From positions 1 to 5,780 of the forward strand of contig JAPKBK010000117.1 in assembly GCA_028823435.1 (NCBI GenBank): 5,780 nt of DNA, written 5' to 3'. Shown piece after piece: positions 1 to 5,780 of this stretch. A model generated the notes under the pieces. That model was not told the DNA's origin and did no database searches. It saw only the letters and a program-made list of their open reading frames with translations. Both the position numbers and the translations under genes were made by a program. Each line of letters begins with the position of its first letter. The first letter of the stretch is position 1. The DNA is from Flavobacteriales bacterium (GTDB lineage Bacteria > Bacteroidota > Bacteroidia > Flavobacteriales_D > Sanyastnellaceae).

Positions 1-178
1 AATAGCGTCTTCGAGGCAAGCCCTCTGCATACTTATTTGTAAGTATTGAACCTTGCGCTTCCATAACAACATCGCTGGTATAGTTCTCCGAGGCAATAAG
101 TTCAGCACCTTCGGTTTGGCGGACACGCTCCTTTGAGATGAGCGAAGAAATAGATGGATCTTGAGAGCTTAGTGGCAT
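1..178 (-). CDS. glyA: Serine hydroxymethyltransferase, N-terminal part (cut by window edge)
   Basis: This is the N-terminal 59 residues of a PLP-dependent enzyme of about 420 residues that interconverts serine and glycine in the cytosol, passing the one-carbon unit to tetrahydrofolate. The reverse-strand translation contains the family signature ELIASENYTSDVVMEAQGS (residues 26-44) followed by LTNKYAEG (46-53). The latter includes the tyrosine and glutamate that correspond to the active-site Tyr55 and Glu57 of the E. coli enzyme. The start is secure: the ATG at 178-176 is preceded by an in-frame TAA at 184-182, with no other start between them. One oddity is that the loop usually reading (Y/L)PGKRYYGG reads LPRRRY here, so the conserved glycine is an arginine (residue 56, codon 13-11). 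The rest of the gene, including the PLP-binding lysine, lies outside the window. It is divergent from the plus-strand genes. Confidence 0.96.
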   Translation of the reverse strand, partial: MPLSSQDPSISSLISKERVRQTEGAELIASENYTSDVVMEAQGSILTNKYAEGLPRRRY

Positions 179-198
179 GTTTTAATTTATTTAAGTAT

Positions 199-206
199 CA
201 AAGGTA
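199..206 (-). promoter_or_regulatory. Probable glyA -7 promoter element (TACCTTTG)
   Basis: On the minus strand this site reads TACCTTTG, a full match to the Bacteroidota housekeeping -7 consensus TAnnTTTG. It ends 20 bases before the glyA start codon, so transcription would begin roughly at 190-195 and leave a short A/T-rich leader. No good -33 TTTG/TTG lies at the usual 19-21 base spacing, so the upstream half is weak. This region instead carries two copies of TTAAC (223-227 and 232-236 on the plus strand), whose role is unknown. Confidence 0.5.
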
Positions 207-238
207 GCAAGAGGCACCTGTATTAACTCACTTAACAC

Positions 239-246
239 TAAATTGG
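239..246 (+). promoter_or_regulatory. Weak candidate -7 element for the plus-strand gene run
   Basis: TAAATTGG resembles the Bacteroidota TAnnTTTG element with one mismatch. It ends only four bases before the ATG at 251. If used, it would give a leaderless or nearly leaderless transcript. No convincing -33 element lies upstream. The 72-bp gap must still hold the promoter of the rightward genes unless they are read from elsewhere, and this is the best match I can see. It could equally be just an A/T-rich translation-initiation region. Confidence 0.2.
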
Positions 247-250
247 CTGT

Positions 251-643
251 ATGAAAAAACTAACAAGTATTATTTTAGCGACAGGTACAGCCATTTTAGT
301 AATCTCATCAATTTTTGCATTTAACACGCCAGCACCCAGTTATGAGTATCAAACATTTACGACAATAGAATCTATTGTTCCAGGCGGACTAGGTCGAAGC
401 AGAATGCTCTTAGACAATGGGTCTGGATCACTTGACGAACAGAAAATCAAGAATCTATACAGTGTGGTGGGAATTAAAATGGAAAACATATTCAACAATG
501 ACCAAAATGTCACCGAAAAACTTAACGAATTAAGCGAAGATGGTTGGGAGCTCGCATTTGTGAATACAGGCGTACAATCACCCAATGAAGGATCCTCTAA
601 CGGCATATACTGTACACGTTATATACTACGCCGAGTGAAGTAA
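251..643 (+). CDS. Small exported or membrane-anchored protein, DUF4177-like
   Basis: This is a 130-residue protein of unknown function. Residues 1-24 have two lysines followed by a long hydrophobic stretch (about 7-24), so it is a signal peptide or an N-terminal membrane anchor; no clear cleavage site is visible. The mature part has the layout of DUF4177-type proteins: a YEYQTF strand (31-36), an LNELSEDGWELAFV helix-strand element (91-104) with the typical GWEL core, and a closing aromatic/basic strand (YILRR, 124-128). Between them is a polar, probably flexible insert (about 42-85). A single cysteine (121) follows the insert. There is no Shine-Dalgarno sequence, as is usual in this phylum. 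The stop is 3 bp from the next ATG, which implies co-transcription with the barrel gene. The family assignment rests on motif resemblance only. Confidence 0.8.
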   Translation: MKKLTSIILATGTAILVISSIFAFNTPAPSYEYQTFTTIESIVPGGLGRSRMLLDNGSGSLDEQKIKNLYSVVGIKMENIFNNDQNVTEKLNELSEDGWELAFVNTGVQSPNEGSSNGIYCTRYILRRVK

Positions 644-646
644 CCT

Positions 647-1690
647 ATGAGTATTCAAAAGCTATTCTTCGTATTTGCCACCCTTTTTATAGGGGTCGCT
701 TCCTTGCATGGACAATACCGATGGGATGTCGGTATTGCTGCTGGGACAGGGCATTATTTGGGTGACATCGGTGGAGAAGAACTGACGCGGCGTGATTTGA
801 TTTTTGATCTGCATGTTGACCAAACCAAATTCTCTTCCCATCTTTTTGCGCGATATCGTTTTAACAATATCATCTCAGTAAAAAGCAGTTTCGGAACTGT
901 TTTCATGGAGGACACAGATGCTGCTACGATAAATAAAGACCGAGTTGCAAGAAACGCTCATTTTAGAAATCGAATTTATGAAGGCTCTGTGAGGGTGCAA
1001 GGAATCGTTTGGGCACGACCAAATATGCTGCCCTATCAATTTCGACGAAATGTAAGTGGTGAACTTTACGCCATTGCTGGGCTTACTTATTTCAGGCATA
1101 ACCCACAAGCAAGACTTACACAAGAAGCCGCTGAATACCAATATAGCGAAGGGTTAATCAGTACAGATCCTGCCAGTTTTGATTACAACATGTGGTATGA
1201 CCTGAGGGACTACCAAACTGAGGGCGTTGCTTATGCGAAATCAAGTGTTGCAATTCCTATGGGGGTTGGCGCTGCATTTACCCTCAATAAGAATTGGAGA
1301 TTGGCACTTGAAATGGTGTGGTCTTTGACATTCACGGATTTCATTGACGATGTGAGCACGACATATGCTGACCCCGAGACACTGGACGACATCGGAAGAG
1401 TCCTAAGCAGTCCCACACATTTAGGACTAATCAATACACTAGGAATATCAGATTCGGAAAGCTACATACAAAATCATCAGTACTCGGAATCATTTAACAG
1501 TCCCAGGGGAAACCCCGGTCGCAATGATGCCTTCGGAACCTTGCAGGTGTCTATTTCTAAGGTTATAAAATATCAAAGTAGTTTCAGTAGACGTAACTAC
1601 AGCAAGAAAAGAAAGAAGAATGGCTGGAAAGCGCCAAGAGGAAATAACAAACCGCGGGGATATAACAAAAGAGGCCGGGCAAGATTCTGA
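647..1690 (+). CDS. Outer-membrane beta-barrel protein, DUF6089-like
   Basis: This 347-residue protein has a Sec signal peptide (about 1-22, cleavage probably near LHGQ-YRW) and then alternating amphipathic strands typical of an outer-membrane barrel. Motifs I associate with the Bacteroidota DUF6089 family are present: GTGHYLGDIGG (33-43), a TRRD motif (47-50), FARYRFNNIISVKSSFG (67-83), RNAHFRNRIYE (102-112), the VAIPMGVGAAFTLNKNWRL strand pair (201-219), and FTDFIDDVSTTYADPETL (229-246). The last strand is near residues 295-309 (FGTLQVSISKV). After it comes a 33-residue tail (315-347) with 15 Lys/Arg and several Gly/Asn, ending RARF. The gene begins 3 bp after the preceding stop, and its TGA overlaps the next ATG by one base (TGATG at 1688-1692), favouring translational coupling. 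The physiological role is unknown; other members of this barrel class are also uncharacterised or structural. Confidence 0.88.
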   Translation: MSIQKLFFVFATLFIGVASLHGQYRWDVGIAAGTGHYLGDIGGEELTRRDLIFDLHVDQTKFSSHLFARYRFNNIISVKSSFGTVFMEDTDAATINKDRVARNAHFRNRIYEGSVRVQGIVWARPNMLPYQFRRNVSGELYAIAGLTYFRHNPQARLTQEAAEYQYSEGLISTDPASFDYNMWYDLRDYQTEGVAYAKSSVAIPMGVGAAFTLNKNWRLALEMVWSLTFTDFIDDVSTTYADPETLDDIGRVLSSPTHLGLINTLGISDSESYIQNHQYSESFNSPRGNPGRNDAFGTLQVSISKVIKYQSSFSRRNYSKKRKKNGWKAPRGNNKPRGYNKRGRARF

Positions 1691-3897
1691 TGCGTATTTT
1701 TCTTTCTGTTCTGGCCATTTCCGGATTGTCTTCTCTAGGTTCATGTGGACCATTAACACCTCCCCGATCTGACACGATGAGCGACACGACACATACAAAT
1801 TTACTCATTCATTCTTCGAGTCCTTATTTACAACAACATGCTCACAACCCTGTGGATTGGATGCCTTGGGGCAATGAAGCTTTTGAGAAAGCGAAGGCTG
1901 AGGATAAATTAATCTTCATAAGCATAGGCTATAGCGCATGTCATTGGTGCCATGTCATGGAGCATGAAACCTTTGAAAATGAAGAAGCCGCTGCGTTTAT
2001 TAATGAACATTTTGTGAGCATCAAGGTCGACAGGGAGGAGCGCCCGGATGTCGATCAAATTTACATGAACGCTGTTCAGCTAATGACCAAGCGAGGAGGC
2101 TGGCCATTAAATTGTATCGCTTTACCTGACGGCAGACCTGTTTTCGGAGGCACCTATTTTCCCCGAGATCGGTTTATTCAACAACTCGAGAGTTTAATCG
2201 CCTTGAAGGAAAGTGATCAAAAGCGGATGGAAGAATATGCCGGGAAACTGACGCAAGGCGTTATTTCTTCTGATTTAATTATAGCCGACAAGGATGGGCT
2301 GGCAAAAGATGCAGAGGGGAGATCTTGGCCTAAGTCTGAAAGGAATAAATATGGGGCCGACATAGATTCAAGAGTAGACGCTTGGAGATTGCAATTTGAC
2401 CGACAACGAGGTCTGTCAAATGGCGCTCCTAAATTCCCCATTCCAACAAACCTAGATTTCCTCTTACATTACGGCACCGAACGTGGTGACATAGATGTTC
2501 TCAAACAGGTGCAGCTCACATTAGACATGATGTCGAGAGGAGGAATATACGATCAGGCTGGAGGAGGTTTTGCACGATACAGTACCGACTCGGATTGGAT
2601 GGTTCCACATTTCGAAAAGATGCTTTATGACAATGCGCAGCTTTTATCAACCTATGCGCATGCATGGCAAAGTTTTAAAGAACCCAGATATAAAGATGTA
2701 TGCTACGGAATCGTCGATTTTATACTGAAAGAACTTGACGATCCATCAGGGGGTTTTCTATCTGCGTTAGATGCAGATAGCGATGGCGTCGAAGGAAAAT
2801 ACTATGTTTGGTCTCAAGCGGAGCTTGAGGAGGCACTGGAAACAGACGATTTAAATCTCGTAATGATCGCCTATGATATCGGTGGGAGATCGAACTGGGA
2901 GCACGGAAATAACATCCTGATGAAATGGGACTCAGATGAGGTTTTGGCAGAAAAAGTGGGGTTAACATTGCGTGAATTTCGAGAGAGACTCTCATCCATA
3001 AATAGAACCCTTGCTTTTTACAGAGATGGAAAGAATCCATCCGGTCAATCAACCCACGCGCCAAGAGTAAAACCGGGTCTTGATGACAAAGTTCTTACCT
3101 CTTGGACTGCGCTTACCGTCTCTGGACTAATTGCATCTTATAGAGCCTTTGATGACGCCTCACATCTAAGTCGAGCTGAGGAAGGAATGGAATTTATTTT
3201 AAAAACAGCCAAAAAACCTGATGGCACTTTATGCCATGTTTACCACGCAAAAGTAGGGGCGCATATTGACGGTTTTCTGGAGGATTACAGCTTTGCGATT
3301 GCAGCCTGCCTTGATTTATACGAAGTGACATTTGATCCTCGCTGGCTGAATGAGGCCCGTGAATTAACACATGTGAGTTTCGATCAATTTTACGATACAG
3401 AAACAGGCTTGTTTTGGTATACATCCGAAAACATGGATGGATTGTTCGCTAGAAAACAAGAAAATGACGACAGTGTAATCCCCGCATCAGGCTCGTCTAT
3501 GGCTCGCAACTTATTCAGACTGGGCAGATACGACAGCAAGTTCGATTGGATACAACGCAGTGACAGAATGCTTATCTCAGCATGGGAGAATTCAAACAAT
3601 ATCCGCAGAGCAACGGGATGGGCTTCGGTCCTACTTTGGCGTACAAGTCCTTTTCATGAACTCGCGATTTCAGCATCTAATACAGATGACATGCAACAGG
3701 CGCGCAAAGCACTCGATGCCAGTTTCTATCCGCAGGTTATTCTCGCTGGCGGATTTAGCAGCCCCGATCAACCGAAATGGATGGAGGGGAAATACGTCGC
3801 ATCGGGTCCAGCCAGATACTTTGTTTGCCAAGAGGGCGCATGTAAGTTGCCTGTAGAATCACTTACAGACGTTGATAACTTACTCAAAGCGGAGTAG
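1690..3897 (+). CDS. YyaL/SPATA20-family protein (thioredoxin-like plus (alpha/alpha)6 domain), possible lipoprotein
   Basis: This 735-residue protein belongs to the DUF255/YyaL/SPATA20 family, whose biochemical function is not settled. The thioredoxin-like domain (about 36-160) starts with the family hallmark SPYLQQHAHNPVDWMPW (44-60). It carries a CHWC redox motif (Cys84, Cys87), KVDREERPDVD (112-122), the cis-proline motif GGWPLN (136-141) and GGTYFP (153-158). The rest resembles the six-hairpin barrel of N-acylglucosamine 2-epimerase-type proteins: GAPKFP (245-250), GGIYDQAGGGFARYSTD (284-300), VPHFEKMLYDNAQL (305-318), DADSDGVEGKYYVW (361-374), DDKVLTSW (465-472) and a C-terminal CKLPV (718-722). 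The first 29 residues are an unusual addition: a hydrophobic signal ending LGSC with Cys19, a plausible lipobox, then a Pro-rich linker. Initiation at Met30 (base 1777) would give a cytosolic protein. The one-base overlap with the upstream gene favours 1690. Confidence 0.92.
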   Translation: MRIFLSVLAISGLSSLGSCGPLTPPRSDTMSDTTHTNLLIHSSSPYLQQHAHNPVDWMPWGNEAFEKAKAEDKLIFISIGYSACHWCHVMEHETFENEEAAAFINEHFVSIKVDREERPDVDQIYMNAVQLMTKRGGWPLNCIALPDGRPVFGGTYFPRDRFIQQLESLIALKESDQKRMEEYAGKLTQGVISSDLIIADKDGLAKDAEGRSWPKSERNKYGADIDSRVDAWRLQFDRQRGLSNGAPKFPIPTNLDFLLHYGTERGDIDVLKQVQLTLDMMSRGGIYDQAGGGFARYSTDSDWMVPHFEKMLYDNAQLLSTYAHAWQSFKEPRYKDVCYGIVDFILKELDDPSGGFLSALDADSDGVEGKYYVWSQAELEEALETDDLNLVMIAYDIGGRSNWEHGNNILMKWDSDEVLAEKVGLTLREFRERLSSINRTLAFYRDGKNPSGQSTHAPRVKPGLDDKVLTSWTALTVSGLIASYRAFDDASHLSRAEEGMEFILKTAKKPDGTLCHVYHAKVGAHIDGFLEDYSFAIAACLDLYEVTFDPRWLNEARELTHVSFDQFYDTETGLFWYTSENMDGLFARKQENDDSVIPASGSSMARNLFRLGRYDSKFDWIQRSDRMLISAWENSNNIRRATGWASVLLWRTSPFHELAISASNTDDMQQARKALDASFYPQVILAGGFSSPDQPKWMEGKYVASGPARYFVCQEGACKLPVESLTDVDNLLKAE

Positions 3898-3898
3898 G

Positions 3899-3928
3899 TT
3901 GTAAATTCTACTGCGTACCTTAGATTTT
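3899..3928 (+). promoter_or_regulatory. Weak candidate promoter before the nucleoside genes
   Basis: The 33-bp gap upstream of the phosphorylase gene contains TTG (3899-3901), a 19-base spacer and TAGATTTT (3921-3928), close to the Bacteroidota TTTG/TAnnTTTG arrangement with the final G changed. The -7-like box ends two bases before the ATG, so a start site at the usual distance would fall on or just inside the start codon, which argues against it unless the transcript is leaderless. The alternative is read-through from the upstream genes. Confidence 0.22.
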
Positions 3929-3930
3929 CT

Positions 3931-4749
3931 ATGAAAAATCAAGTTTCCTTCTGCGCCAATCTCATTCTTGAAAAAACGCCTGACTTCCGTCCACAGATCG
4001 GATTGGTTTTGGGCTCAGGTCTGGGAACCTTTGCAGACAGTGTAGAAGTCATTTCAAAAACCTCATTTAAGGAGCTTCCAGGATTCCCAAAAGCCGGCGT
4101 TGGGGGCCATGCAGGCCAATTAATTTTGGGGCATATCGGGGGCACAAAAGTCGCTGTACTTCAAGGCAGAGCTCATTATTATGAAGAGGGGAAAGCTGAC
4201 GCTATGGCTGTTGCAATCAAAACCTTGAAGGAAATCGGTTGTCAATCTCTGGTCATCACAAATGCCGCCGGAACAATCGACAAAGACGCATCTCCAGGTG
4301 AAATAATGTTGATTACAGACCATGTAAATATGACTGGGGTGTCTCCTTTATTTGGATATACTGAACGCGATCGGTTCGTCGATATGACGAACGCATATGA
4401 TACAGACTTATCGAATATCATGCGCCAAGCGGCAATAAAAAACGACATCAAACTCAACGAAGGTGTGTATGCATGGTGCTGCGGACCCCAGTTTGAAACA
4501 CCAGCCGAAATCAATGCTTTGAAGATTTTAGGTGTAGACGCTGTCGGTATGTCCACCGTTCCTGAAGTCATCGTTGCAAGGCACGCGCAAATACCTCTGT
4601 GTGCATTGTCCATCATCACGAACCATGCCGCCGGAAGTAGCGATTCTGCGCTAAGTCACGATCAAACGATTCGTGTCGCAAAATTGGCAGAGGATTCTAT
4701 TAGAGAAATACTTATGACATATTTGAATTCTTTTTCTGATGCGCAGTAA
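3931..4749 (+). CDS. punA: Purine nucleoside phosphorylase (trimeric, inosine/guanosine type)
   Basis: This cytosolic enzyme cleaves purine (deoxy)ribonucleosides with phosphate to give the free base and (deoxy)ribose 1-phosphate. Its 272 residues are the normal length for the trimeric PNP class. Visible motifs are LGSGLG (27-32, phosphate-binding Ser29), GGHAG (58-62, His60), QGRAHYY (78-84, Arg80 and His82), ITNAAG (109-114, Asn111), ITDHVNMTG (128-136), GPQFETPAE (185-193, purine-contacting Glu189), GMSTVPEVIVARH (206-218) and ITNHAAG (229-235). Asn231 matches the human Asn243 that binds O6/N7, which points to 6-oxopurines rather than adenosine. The start is the first ATG after the preceding stop, with no Shine-Dalgarno. 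The YYEEGKADAM stretch (83-92) and the GVYAW element (178-182) resemble alphaproteobacterial PNPs more than the usual YEGY form. The end overlaps the aldolase gene by 11 bp. Confidence 0.95.
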   Translation: MKNQVSFCANLILEKTPDFRPQIGLVLGSGLGTFADSVEVISKTSFKELPGFPKAGVGGHAGQLILGHIGGTKVAVLQGRAHYYEEGKADAMAVAIKTLKEIGCQSLVITNAAGTIDKDASPGEIMLITDHVNMTGVSPLFGYTERDRFVDMTNAYDTDLSNIMRQAAIKNDIKLNEGVYAWCCGPQFETPAEINALKILGVDAVGMSTVPEVIVARHAQIPLCALSIITNHAAGSSDSALSHDQTIRVAKLAEDSIREILMTYLNSFSDAQ

Positions 4750-5713
4750 CAAGACCAAACCTATACTTCCCCGAAATCCAGGCACTGACTTTCAGCTGGA
4801 GCGGTTTTGCGACATCCAAATAAACAGGAGCGCAGTAGAGCAACGTTGCGCGAGCTATGGGGCTCGCAGAAGCATAAAAAAGGACAATCAAGCAGCTTGG
4901 CTCATCAAGGTCATAAGCCTAATAGACCTCACAACATTGGCTGGTGACGACACAAACGATCGGGTAAGACGGTTGTGCAGAAAAGCGATGCATCCAGTGA
5001 ATGAGCAGTTGTTGAAGAAACTTGAATTAGAAACGTTCAATATTACGACCGCTGCAGTGTGTGTTTATCACGAAATGATCGCTGGTGCGGCAAAAGTATT
5101 AAAAGGGACAGGCGTTCATTTGGCGGCAGTATCTACTGGGTTTCCAGCTGGACTTTCACCACTTCCGTTAAGAATAGAAGAAATCAAATACTCCGTTGAT
5201 CAGGGTGCAGATGAAATTGACATTGTCATCAGCCGGAGGCTGGTTCTCGAGGGGAAATGGGAGGAACTTTATCATGAGGTGAGGATGTTTCGTGAAGCGT
5301 GTGGTGAGGCACATTTAAAAACAATACTCGCGACAGGTGAGTTGGGAAACCTAAGTAACATAGCAAAAGCATCACAAGTATGCATGATGGCTGGCGCAGA
5401 TTTCATCAAGACCTCTACCGGAAAAGAACCCACGAACGCAACACTTCCTGTTTCACTTGTCATGGTCAGAATGATTCGAGAATATTATGAGTCGACGGGC
5501 TACATGGTCGGCTTTAAACCGGCAGGGGGTATCAGTGACACAAAGACTGCATTACAATTTATGACGATGATGCAAGAAGAACTTGGAAGAAGATGGTTAG
5601 AGCCTGATTTGTTTAGGTTTGGTGCGTCAAGTCTTTTGGGGGATATTGAACGTCAACTTGACCATTATTCTAGTGGGTATTACTCCGCTGCATATCGCCA
5701 TCCTATAGCATAG
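4739..5713 (+). CDS. deoC: Deoxyribose-phosphate aldolase, long eukaryote-like form
   Basis: This class I aldolase cleaves 2-deoxyribose 5-phosphate to glyceraldehyde 3-phosphate and acetaldehyde in the cytosol, the last step of deoxynucleoside breakdown. Key residues are present: Lys224 in DFIKTSTGK (221-229) forms the Schiff base, Lys260 in GFKPAGGI (258-265) is the second catalytic lysine, and Asp161 in DEIDIVI (158-164) completes the relay. Other signatures are IDLTTLAGDDT (62-72), TTAAVCVY (103-110) and AHLKTILATGELG (191-203). At 324 residues it is longer than the roughly 260-residue E. coli enzyme. Its N-terminal ARRSIKKDNQAAWL (42-55) and C-terminal GDIERQL (301-307) closely resemble animal DERA as I remember it. 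The start is well bounded: an in-frame TGA lies at 4724-4726 and 4739 is the first ATG after it, giving an 11-bp overlap with punA that suggests translational coupling. Confidence 0.96.
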   Translation: MRSNKTKPILPRNPGTDFQLERFCDIQINRSAVEQRCASYGARRSIKKDNQAAWLIKVISLIDLTTLAGDDTNDRVRRLCRKAMHPVNEQLLKKLELETFNITTAAVCVYHEMIAGAAKVLKGTGVHLAAVSTGFPAGLSPLPLRIEEIKYSVDQGADEIDIVISRRLVLEGKWEELYHEVRMFREACGEAHLKTILATGELGNLSNIAKASQVCMMAGADFIKTSTGKEPTNATLPVSLVMVRMIREYYESTGYMVGFKPAGGISDTKTALQFMTMMQEELGRRWLEPDLFRFGASSLLGDIERQLDHYSSGYYSAAYRHPIA

Positions 5714-5718
5714 AAAAC

Positions 5719-5780
5719 ATGAAATTATCTAAATCTATCGAAGAACTAGAATACAGTCAAGCACTAGAAAGTGACAAGGA
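5719..5780 (+). CDS. Start of a further operon gene, possibly an aldehyde dehydrogenase (cut by window edge)
   Basis: Only 20 full codons are visible: an ATG five bases after the deoC stop, encoding MKLSKSIEELEYSQALESDK, open to the window end. The tight spacing and lack of a terminator make it part of the same transcript. The segment EYSQALESDK resembles the N-terminal EYGPAPES-type motif of aldehyde dehydrogenases often encoded next to long deoC genes. Such an enzyme would oxidise the acetaldehyde made by the aldolase. This identity is an inference from a very short peptide and its neighbour; the reading frame itself is likely real. Confidence 0.5.
   Translation, partial: MKLSKSIEELEYSQALESDK

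Noticed and set aside
1777..1779. Internal ATG (Met30) as the true start of the SPATA20-like protein
   Set aside because: It would match the usual family N-terminus, but it leaves an 87-bp gap in an otherwise gapless gene run, discards a coherent signal sequence with a lipobox-like cysteine, and has no Shine-Dalgarno. It is kept as an alternative, not the main call.
1490..1798. Minus-strand frames spanning the barrel/SPATA20-like junction (also 1584-1808)
   Set aside because: They overlap two coherent plus-strand genes across the TGATG junction and encode unremarkable sequence without family features.
2720..3064. Minus-strand frame of 114 codons opposite the barrel domain of the SPATA20-like gene
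   Set aside because: The translation is rich in His, Arg and Ser in a way typical of antisense frames, and the plus strand carries clear conserved motifs there.
3560..3856. Plus-strand open frame of 98 codons inside the SPATA20-like gene
   Set aside because: The main frame continues through conserved motifs to CKLPV, so this is an out-of-frame shadow and not evidence for a frameshift.
3893..3912. AGTAG / CTACT inverted repeat around the stop of the SPATA20-like gene, as a terminator
   Set aside because: The stem is only 5 bp with a 10-base loop, is not GC-rich, overlaps the stop codon and has no T-run directly after it.
4242..4619. Minus-strand open frame of 125 codons opposite the phosphorylase gene
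   Set aside because: It lies wholly within a strongly conserved enzyme gene, its translation shows no recognisable motifs, and it has no promoter or operon context.
1..5780. A new defence, mobile-element, CRISPR or RNA-based system
   Set aside because: There are no spaced repeats, transposase or integrase motifs, tRNA-like folds, toxin-antitoxin pairs or long unexplained non-coding stretches. The largest gap is 72 bp, and most genes belong to conserved metabolic or envelope families.

Overview
The window looks like chromosomal DNA of a member of the Bacteroidota, probably a marine or flavobacterial-type lineage. Four observations support this. One gene encodes a DUF6089-type outer-membrane barrel, a family I know from Bacteroidota. 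Start codons lack clear Shine-Dalgarno sequences and sit behind A/T-rich leaders. A good TAnnTTTG-type -7 promoter element lies upstream of glyA. The gene order is very tight. Composition looks even throughout, and I see no RNA gene, CRISPR array, insertion sequence or phage gene.

Layout. Bases 1-178 (minus strand) are the first 59 codons of glyA, serine hydroxymethyltransferase, running off the left edge. A 72-bp divergent intergenic region (179-250) carries the glyA promoter. Everything to the right is on the plus strand and nearly gapless. It starts with a small exported or membrane-anchored protein with a DUF4177-like domain (251-643). Next come an outer-membrane beta-barrel protein with a very basic C-terminal tail (647-1690) and a YyaL/SPATA20-type protein with a thioredoxin domain and an (alpha/alpha)6-barrel region, which begins with a lipoprotein-like signal (1690-3897). 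After a 33-bp gap follow purine nucleoside phosphorylase (3931-4749), a long, eukaryote-like deoxyribose-phosphate aldolase (4739-5713) and the first 20 codons of a further gene, possibly an aldehyde dehydrogenase (5719-5780).

How the genes work together. The right half is a recognisable nucleoside-salvage/catabolism cassette. The phosphorylase releases the base and (deoxy)ribose 1-phosphate. After isomerisation by a phosphopentomutase, not in this window, the aldolase splits deoxyribose 5-phosphate into glyceraldehyde 3-phosphate and acetaldehyde. An aldehyde dehydrogenase directly downstream could oxidise the acetaldehyde. The left plus-strand trio has 3-bp and -1-bp junctions, so the genes are probably co-transcribed and translationally coupled. 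All three products carry export-type N-termini, suggesting a shared cell-envelope location, but no common function can be read from the sequence.

I found no convincing evidence for a new defence, mobile or regulatory system. The points worth checking are the envelope trio, the possible lipoprotein form of the SPATA20-like protein, the basic barrel tail, a Gly-to-Arg change in a conserved GlyA loop, and the apparent taxonomic affinities of the two nucleoside enzymes.
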